A stretch of 64,000 nt of DNA, from contig JAEKNQ010000013.1 in NCBI GenBank assembly GCA_016464825.1, positions 62,001-126,000 on the forward strand, given 5' to 3'. Both the position numbers and the translations under genes were made by a program. Shown here piece after piece: positions 58,634 to 64,000 of the stretch. Under the pieces are notes generated by a model. That model had not been told where the DNA came from and searched no databases. It saw only the letters and a program-made list of their open reading frames with translations. This DNA is from Candidatus Dormiibacter inghamiae. Its GTDB lineage: Bacteria; Chloroflexota; Dormibacteria; Dormibacterales; Dormibacteraceae. Numbering within the stretch: the first letter of the stretch is position 1; each line of letters opens with the position of its first letter.

Positions 58634-60542
58634 AGACGCGCAGAGCGGCACTGTTCCAGTAGGCCGCGTTGGCCTGATGCCCGCCGAGTTCCTGAGGACC
58701 CAGGACTACGTAGCTGACGTGGTAGAGCCGCAGCAGAGCCGGTGTCTCGGGATCCCCCCGGAGCATGCGATCGGCGTCTGCCGCCCGCTGCTGCCAGTCG
58801 GGGATGCCGTAGGACCAGAGCCAGCCAGGATAGCCGGCGGCCACGCTCCGACCGGCCAGCGCCGGCACCGGCTCGTTGTGCTCAGGGGCGACCAGGAAGA
58901 TGGCGTGCCGATCGGTGTTGGTCCGCACCCAAGCGGCGGTCTCCAGCCCGCCACGATCGGCGAACTGCGCTTGGTTCAGCGGCTGGTCCAGCGACCTGGC
59001 CAGATCCAACCCCCCCGAGAGCACCAGGAGCACGAAGCACACAGCGGCCACCACAGGTCCCAGCCTGCCCCGGCTGCCGAGACGGGCGAGCAACGCACCG
59101 ATCAGCAGCGAGCCGAGAAGAGCCCAGTAGGCGAAGAACTTCGAGTTGTCCCAGTCCCAGGGCTGGAAGACAAGCAGGTTGGGGACCAGGAACCAGAGCC
59201 AGATCGGCGCCAGCAGCAGCCGGCTCTGGGGCGGCAGCGCCGGCCGCCAGAGGAAGGCTGCGAGCAGGAGAGGAACGAAGAGCCCCAGGTTCTTGAACCA
59301 GAACCAGAGCGGCCCGTCGCCGTGTCCGCCGGTATCCGCCAGCCACCAGAGCTGCAAGCGCGGCTGGCCGCCCGCCCCGGTCGCGAGCCAGGCAACCTGG
59401 GGCAGGCCGAGCAGCAGGGCAGGCACAAAGAAGGTCAGCCATTCCCGGCGCCGCTCGAATACCGCCCAGAACGCGGCGAGGACCAGCACTGTCCCGTAGG
59501 CGTGCAGGTGGGCGAGCGGCAGCAGGCCTGTGAGAACGCCGGCAAAGCCGAAGGCCTGCCGGGCAGTGGCCCCTCGGTCTTCCAGCGCCCGCCAGAGAAG
59601 CGCGAGGACCAGCAGGCAGAGCGGAAAGCCGAGCAGCACCGACCGCTGGGGTAGGAGCCAGCCGAGGACCGGGTTCAGCCACTGAAGGTTGGCCTCCGGA
59701 TCCTGAGTGCTGAGCCGACTGAGATGCGCCAGAGCCCCCAGCCCAACGTGCGCCACCTCGCGCGCCACCCGCACGAAGCCCAGCCCGCCGCCCAGCAGGA
59801 AGACAAGCGTGCCCAGCGCGCCGCCGAGCGAGCTTCCGACCAGGCGCCGGCCGGCTGTGTACATGACAGCTGGGAAGGCAAGGCCGAGCAGCCCGCTGCT
59901 CCAGACCAGCGAGGCGGTCAGGGAAGCGCCGAGCGGCACCAGGCCGGCGGCCAGGAAGTCGATCACGAACGGATACGCCAGTCGCTGGTCCGGAGCGATC
60001 GGCGAGCGGGGCGGGAAGTTGTCCCCATACGCGAAGGAGCCGGCATAGGTCAGATGCGCTGCCCAATCCCCATAAACGCCTACATTTCCGACCAGCAGCG
60101 CCCCGTCCACGACCTGGTAGGCCCGCGCCAGCAGCACTACTGTGTAGGGCCAGCACACCAGCAACAGCAGAAGCAGGGGCCATGCCTCCAGCCGGCCCCA
60201 CCGCTCTCGCGCATCCACCCATTCCGAGCTGAGAAGTCGGCGACCGCGATACCAGCCCGCGCTTCCCGCGACCAGCGCGAGGCCTAGTCCGGCCAGCGCT
60301 GTTCCTAGGGTCAGGCCCCCGACAAGCGAGAGCAGGCACTGGGCCAGGGCCACGGCGAGCGCGCCCACCACCGCGCCGTAGGCGATCCGCTCCTCCAGGC
60401 TGAGCCGGAGACCGCTCAGGAAGGTCAGGCCGGCGCCGGCCACGATGATGGCGAGCAGGGCGAGTATGACTGCCAGATGGGCGAGCACCAGCAGCGATCC
60501 GAGAACCAAGACCACCACAGCCACCCCCGCCGGGGCAAGCAT
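58587..60542 (-). CDS. Large polytopic membrane protein, GT-C-like
   Basis: About 651 residues with 12 or more membrane segments. After helices at the N-terminus, the loop GNVGVYGDWAAHLTYAGSFAYGDNFPPRSPI precedes AYPFVIDFLAAGLVPLG. This resembles the DWxxH / PPxxP outer-loop pattern of predicted GT-C enzymes. The soluble end TNTDRHAIFLVAPEHNEPVPALAGR and GYPGWLWSYGI looks like the periplasmic tail found in related membrane proteins. ATG 60542 lies 24 bases after the PMT gene; the frame extends upstream but that part overlaps PMT and is not protein-like. Substrate unknown. Confidence 0.7.
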   Translation of the reverse strand: MLAPAGVAVVVLVLGSLLVLAHLAVILALLAIIVAGAGLTFLSGLRLSLEERIAYGAVVGALAVALAQCLLSLVGGLTLGTALAGLGLALVAGSAGWYRGRRLLSSEWVDARERWGRLEAWPLLLLLLVCWPYTVVLLARAYQVVDGALLVGNVGVYGDWAAHLTYAGSFAYGDNFPPRSPIAPDQRLAYPFVIDFLAAGLVPLGASLTASLVWSSGLLGLAFPAVMYTAGRRLVGSSLGGALGTLVFLLGGGLGFVRVAREVAHVGLGALAHLSRLSTQDPEANLQWLNPVLGWLLPQRSVLLGFPLCLLVLALLWRALEDRGATARQAFGFAGVLTGLLPLAHLHAYGTVLVLAAFWAVFERRREWLTFFVPALLLGLPQVAWLATGAGGQPRLQLWWLADTGGHGDGPLWFWFKNLGLFVPLLLAAFLWRPALPPQSRLLLAPIWLWFLVPNLLVFQPWDWDNSKFFAYWALLGSLLIGALLARLGSRGRLGPVVAAVCFVLLVLSGGLDLARSLDQPLNQAQFADRGGLETAAWVRTNTDRHAIFLVAPEHNEPVPALAGRSVAAGYPGWLWSYGIPDWQQRAADADRMLRGDPETPALLRLYHVSYVVLGPQELGGHQANAAYWNSAALRVYANSTYTVYRIVGTG

Positions 60543-60565
60543 TCGCGGCCGCCGCCGCCCGACGC

Positions 60566-62239
60566 TCAGATCCAGCTCGGGAACCACATCTTTCCCGCTG
60601 GAAACCCGCTGAAGTAAGCCGGGTAGGAGATCGGCAGTCCCGTCCAAGCGGGATAGAAGTAGGCGAAACCGAGCCCCGCCAGCGTGAGGTAGGCAGGGAG
60701 CAGCCAGCCGCGACCGGGCTGGCGGCTCAAGCGAGCCAGCACGAAGGCCAGCGCCAGCACCATGAAGATCAGGCCGCCGAACATGTGGTAGAGGAAGAGG
60801 ACGCGCGTGATGCGCGCCCAGGGCAGGTACTGCGTCAAAAAGCCCAGCAGGATCACTGCGGCTGCCCAGCTGCGCTCGCGGATCAGATAGTAGGGCAGCA
60901 GCAGAAGGGCGGGCAGGCTGGCCCACCAGATGAAGGGATTGCCGAGGTTGATGATCCCGGCCACTAGCGGCTGGCCCGAGGCTTGATCCAGGCCCAGGCC
61001 CTTGTACTCGTAGTAGTAGGCGACCGGGCGGTACAGGAACGGCCAAGAGTACCACTTGGAGCCGTAGGGGTGGGTGGCCGTCAGCGTCGCGTGGTACTGA
61101 AAGATCTGGTGCTGGTAGGTGATGAGATCGGTCAGGGAGTGGAACTGGCCGCGGGTGAAGAAGGGCAGCCAGCTCAGGAGATAGATGCCCAGCGGCAGGA
61201 CCAGGAAGGCGAACCCACTCAGCAGCACGTAGCTGGGGGTGTTGGCGCGGCCGGGCAGGTAGGGCAGCGTCAGGCGGCCGAGCCGCCAGCGGCCCTCGCC
61301 CCCATTGCCCTCAGCGCCTACCAGACTGGCTATGCCGCGGACCAAGAGAAGCAAGACGATGCTGGCGAGGGTTGCCAGCGCTATCCACTTGGCGGAGATT
61401 GCCAGGCCGCAGACGGCGCCCGTGGCCACAAGAGTGGCGAAGGACTCGCGGCGGCTGCGGCTGCGCAGGTGCAGCGCGACAAGCGTGTAGGCCAGCAGGA
61501 TCAAGAAGATCGGGATGATGTCGATCATCCCGATCCGCGACTGGACGAAAAACATGCCGTCGAAACAGGTGAGAAAGCCGGCGGCGAAGGCGAAGCGACG
61601 GTCCCGCCAGAGCTGCAGGGCAAGCAGGTACATGAGCGGCACGCAGAGCGTGCCGAAGACGAGGCTGGCCAGGCGCCAGCCGACCGGGTTGAAGCCCAGG
61701 TCGGCGTAGTCACCCTGGCCGCCGGCAAACGTCTTGAGCCACCAGCCGTCCAGCAGCTCGCCCGCGGCGATCACTTCCTTCGCCAGTGGCGGCTCCGGGT
61801 CGAAGTAGGCAATCCCCTTGAGGTCGTTATGCGCGAAGACGCCGAAGTAGATCTCGTCGAATACCTCCCCCTCGGGTGGTGAGGCGGGAAGACCCGCCGC
61901 TTGCGTGTTGCGCTGGTAGGGATACGAGAGACCGCAGAGCGTGCCGGGCTGAGAGGTGGCGTCCACCGGCGTGCCGTGGACGCAGTTGCTCACCGGCGGT
62001 CTGTCAAGGTGACCTGTCAGCACATCGGGCATGAGCGGGCTGAAGGCCCGGAGGATGAACGCGACCAGGAAAAGGCCGCCGAGCAGGAGCAGGTCAGGAC
62101 CGGCCAGGCCCAGCCAGCGCAGCAGCCGGTTGCCACTGCGGTCGAACGCGGCTGACACTGGCGCGATGCCGGCGGAAGCCGGCGGCCAGGCCGCCGGAGC
62201 GGCTGACCGGTCGGCCGCAGCAGCGCCTCTGCCGCTCAC
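60566..62239 (-). CDS. Dolichyl-phosphate-mannose-protein mannosyltransferase family protein (PMT)
   Basis: A 557-residue polytopic protein. The catalytic outer loop reads VFDEIYFGVFAHNDLKGIAYFDPEPPLAKEVIAAGE, with the DE and PPLAK features of O-mannosyltransferases. GFNPVGWRLASLVFGTL and FLTCFDGMFFVQSRIGMIDI follow as in Pmt. In Actinobacteria such enzymes mannosylate secreted proteins with polyprenyl-phosphate mannose; this role is inferred. The start overlaps the PH-like gene by four bases. Heads the three-gene glycosyltransferase run. Confidence 0.88.
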   Translation of the reverse strand: MSGRGAAAADRSAAPAAWPPASAGIAPVSAAFDRSGNRLLRWLGLAGPDLLLLGGLFLVAFILRAFSPLMPDVLTGHLDRPPVSNCVHGTPVDATSQPGTLCGLSYPYQRNTQAAGLPASPPEGEVFDEIYFGVFAHNDLKGIAYFDPEPPLAKEVIAAGELLDGWWLKTFAGGQGDYADLGFNPVGWRLASLVFGTLCVPLMYLLALQLWRDRRFAFAAGFLTCFDGMFFVQSRIGMIDIIPIFLILLAYTLVALHLRSRSRRESFATLVATGAVCGLAISAKWIALATLASIVLLLLVRGIASLVGAEGNGGEGRWRLGRLTLPYLPGRANTPSYVLLSGFAFLVLPLGIYLLSWLPFFTRGQFHSLTDLITYQHQIFQYHATLTATHPYGSKWYSWPFLYRPVAYYYEYKGLGLDQASGQPLVAGIINLGNPFIWWASLPALLLLPYYLIRERSWAAAVILLGFLTQYLPWARITRVLFLYHMFGGLIFMVLALAFVLARLSRQPGRGWLLPAYLTLAGLGFAYFYPAWTGLPISYPAYFSGFPAGKMWFPSWI

Positions 62240-62844
62240 CGAGAGCGCTTGGGCCGCCTCTGGCCGCCGCGGTTGACGGCCGCGGCTCTGGGGATGCGAG
62301 CCGAAAGGTCGAGCGCCAGGCCGTCTGCGTCAGGAACCGGCAGGGCCAGGATCTCGCCCTCCATGAGCCGCGCTCCCAGCCGTTTCTGCAGCGCTGGAAA
62401 GCGCTCGTCCTGCGAGCGCAGCCGGATGAATACTGCCGGCTTGGGGCCGAGAGCGCGGGCCGGGCCACTGCGCAGGTAGCGCTTGCGCGCGCCCTCGAAG
62501 TGGCGGTACAGCGGGTTGACTCGGGCTGTGCGGACGAGCTCGTAGGGGATGAAGGTGCTGCGGATCAGATTTTTTACCTTGAAGCCCTCCGGCAGCAGCT
62601 CCACGCGGCTGCGCCAGCGATAGGTGAGTAGGAACGCGAGCACCAGCAGACCGAGCGGGATGTAGATCGCGTAGATGAAGTAGCTCTGGACCTTGAATCC
62701 TGCCAGGTCGTAGGGAGCGACGTTTCGAAAGGCGGGCAGCAGGAGCGAGGCGGCGCCGCCAACCACGCCGAATGCGAGGAGCGCGATGACCATGATGCGC
62801 TGCGAGCGCCAGGTCTGCTCGGCGTAGAGGATGGGCTGCTCCAA
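62236..62844 (-). CDS. Membrane protein with a bacterial PH-like domain
   Basis: A 202-residue protein with two membrane segments (MVIALLAFGVVGGAASLLL and FIYAIYIPLGLLVLAFLLTY), then VELLPEGFKVKNLIRSTFIPYELVRTARV, a pattern of bacterial PH domains, and a very basic end (RRPKRSR). It is coupled to the PMT gene by a four-base overlap, suggesting a joint function in envelope glycosylation; this is only contextual. Confidence 0.6.
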   Translation of the reverse strand: MEQPILYAEQTWRSQRIMVIALLAFGVVGGAASLLLPAFRNVAPYDLAGFKVQSYFIYAIYIPLGLLVLAFLLTYRWRSRVELLPEGFKVKNLIRSTFIPYELVRTARVNPLYRHFEGARKRYLRSGPARALGPKPAVFIRLRSQDERFPALQKRLGARLMEGEILALPVPDADGLALDLSARIPRAAAVNRGGQRRPKRSR

Positions 62845-62905
62845 AGCCCGCCCATTATGCGGCGCTGGCTGCGAGCCGGCGCGGCCGCACGCTGCCTCCG
62901 CGGCG

Positions 62906-63745
62906 TTAGATGCGGTGGGAGCTGCCGGGCTTCCAGGTGCGGTTCAGGCTGCCTGTCGCGTAGCCCTGCAGGTCGAGGGCCACGAACGTGTAGCCGGCGT
63001 TGAGCACGGCCTCCACCACCTGCTGGCGTAGATTCAAGGCCCGCGCCATCTCCTCGACGGCCACCTCGATCCTGGCCACTTCGCCATGATGCCTGACCCG
63101 CACCTGGCGGAAGCCCAGCCCGAGGAGGCCGGCTTCAGCGGCGCCGATCCGGCCCAAGATCTCCGGCGTCACCTCGGTGCCGTGGGGCACCCGCGAGGAC
63201 AGGCAGGCGAATGACGGCTTGTCCCAGTTCGGCAGCCCCAACTCTCGCGCGGCGGCCCGGATCGCCGCCTTGTCAAGCCCTGCTTCCAAGAGCGGGAAGC
63301 GGACCTGCCGCCGCACCGCCGAAGCGTGCCCGGGACGGTGGTCACCAAGGTCATCGGCAGTGGCTCCGTAGGCGAGATGGCGCAGGCCGAGCTCGGCTTG
63401 GATGGGCGCCAGGGTTTCGAAGAGCTCTTCTTTGCAGTGAAAGCAGCGATCGGGCCGGTTCTCTCGGTAGGACGTGAGCTCCACCTCATGGGTGCCCACC
63501 TCGATCAGCCGGGCGCCGAGTGATCGGGCCAGGTCTCTGGCCGCCTGCTGCTCAGCCGCCGGATAGGCGGGCGAGGAGGCCAGCGCCGCCAGGGCCCGCC
63601 CAGGTCCGAGTTCCTCCAGCGCCAGCTTCAGCAGCAAGCTCGAGTCGACCCCACCGGAATAGGCAACCAGGACTGACTCCAGCGCCCGAATGCTCCGGCG
63701 CGCGCGGCTGAGAGCCGTCGTGTCGAGGCGATCGAGCTGAATCAC
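62906..63745 (-). CDS. larE: ATP-dependent sacrificial sulfur transferase LarE-type
   Basis: A 279-residue PP-loop enzyme. The pyrophosphatase motif is VAYSGGVDSSLLLKLA near residue 28. RCFHCKEELF near 105 and FACLSSRVPHGTEV near 180, the latter with the Cys that donates sulfur in LarE, are both present. LarE sulfurates the precursor of the nickel-pincer cofactor. No larA, larB or larC lies nearby, and the neighbour is a MoeB/ThiF-like gene, so the enzyme could serve another sulfur-transfer pathway. Start at 63745, seven bases after the neighbour. Confidence 0.85.
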   Translation of the reverse strand: MIQLDRLDTTALSRARRSIRALESVLVAYSGGVDSSLLLKLALEELGPGRALAALASSPAYPAAEQQAARDLARSLGARLIEVGTHEVELTSYRENRPDRCFHCKEELFETLAPIQAELGLRHLAYGATADDLGDHRPGHASAVRRQVRFPLLEAGLDKAAIRAAARELGLPNWDKPSFACLSSRVPHGTEVTPEILGRIGAAEAGLLGLGFRQVRVRHHGEVARIEVAVEEMARALNLRQQVVEAVLNAGYTFVALDLQGYATGSLNRTWKPGSSHRI

Positions 63746-63752
63746 CCGCGAG

Positions 63753-64000
63753 CTAGCGAGCGGCGAGTTCGGCCGGAGCGAGGCTGACCGACGGCTCTGC
63801 CGCAGTCACTCCGCAGAAGTTCTCATAGTCGATCAGCCCTTTCACGCTCGGCTCATCGCCGCAGAGGGGGCAGCGCGGGTCGCGGCGCAGATTGACGCGC
63901 CGGAAGCTCATGTCGTAGCCCTCGAAGATGAGCAGCCGGCCGACCAGCGTCTCTCCGATGCCGAGCACCAGCTTGATGGTCTCGAAGGCCATCATCGAAC
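63753..64000 (-). CDS. MoeB/ThiF-type adenylyltransferase, C-terminal part (runs off the window)
   Basis: Only the last ~82 residues are in the window. MAFETIKLVLGIGETLVGRLLIFEGYDMSFRRVNLRRDP, then a zinc-type CPLCG and LIDYENFCG, match the C-terminal region of E1-like enzymes (MoeB, ThiF, HesA) that adenylate small sulfur-carrier proteins. Those enzymes usually have two CxxC pairs; only the second is in view. The frame is open through position 64000. With larE directly downstream it suggests a sulfur-transfer operon. Confidence 0.8.
   Translation of the reverse strand, partial: SMMAFETIKLVLGIGETLVGRLLIFEGYDMSFRRVNLRRDPRCPLCGDEPSVKGLIDYENFCGVTAAEPSVSLAPAELAAR

Overview
The window is GC-rich bacterial chromosome (no replicon origin, phage or CRISPR seen). 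About 40 kb is one minus-strand block of transcription and translation genes. Gene content and protein style (long Ala/Pro/Arg-rich r-protein tails, many GTG and TTG starts, an RsrA-like zinc anti-sigma factor, CdaA/CdaR, CIRCE-controlled groESL, CvpA-CAP fusion, three large GT-C type membrane proteins) suggest a Terrabacteria lineage such as Chloroflexota or the related Ca. Dormibacterota, possibly from a metagenome. This is an inference from composition and synteny, not a phylogeny.

Region 1 (1-4.9 kb) is accessory. A broken ABC-transporter ATPase and an FmdB-like zinc ribbon lie on the minus strand. On the plus strand are an alcohol dehydrogenase, a TIM-barrel amidohydrolase and a DUF59 protein. 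This trio normally follows actinobacterial propane/acetone monooxygenase genes, but no monooxygenase is present here. Next is the most unusual gene of the window: a small SelW/Rdx-family gene whose CxxU motif uses an in-frame UGA, with a SECIS-like hairpin directly downstream. tRNA-Ser(CGA) and tRNA-Asp(GTC) follow.

Region 2 (4.9-16.3 kb) holds a class A penicillin-binding protein, an IscA/ErpA-type Fe-S carrier and two small membrane proteins on the plus strand. On the minus strand are groES-groEL under a perfect CIRCE operator and a compact operon thiE-thiL-tsaE-tsaB-rimI-tsaD-DUF2007 (thiamine diphosphate and t6A tRNA modification). A divergent CvpA-CAP fusion gene closes the region.

Region 3 (16.3-25.9 kb, minus strand) carries cell-envelope and stress genes: truA-argF-cdaA-cdaR-glmS, then an AcpS/NAD(P)HX-dehydratase fusion, alr, and an ECF sigma/ZAS anti-sigma pair with a SigR-type promoter. 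Two copies of a ~155-bp intergenic element lie directly after two of these genes and may encode a structured RNA.

Region 4 (25.9-47.8 kb, minus strand) is the str-S10-spc-alpha superoperon in canonical order, rpsL through rpsI. It has a long structured leader with tandem 42-bp hairpin repeats between tuf and rpsJ.

Region 5 (48-57 kb) has two small membrane proteins and rpoB-rpoC, without the usual rplJ-rplL upstream. Region 6 (57.2-64 kb) has three overlapping membrane glycosyltransferase-like genes, a PH-like membrane protein, larE and the 3' end of a moeB/thiF-like gene that runs off the window.

Several genes (tsaD, truA and a DUF4383 protein) have no ATG/GTG/TTG at their apparent start, which means non-canonical initiation or local frameshifts.
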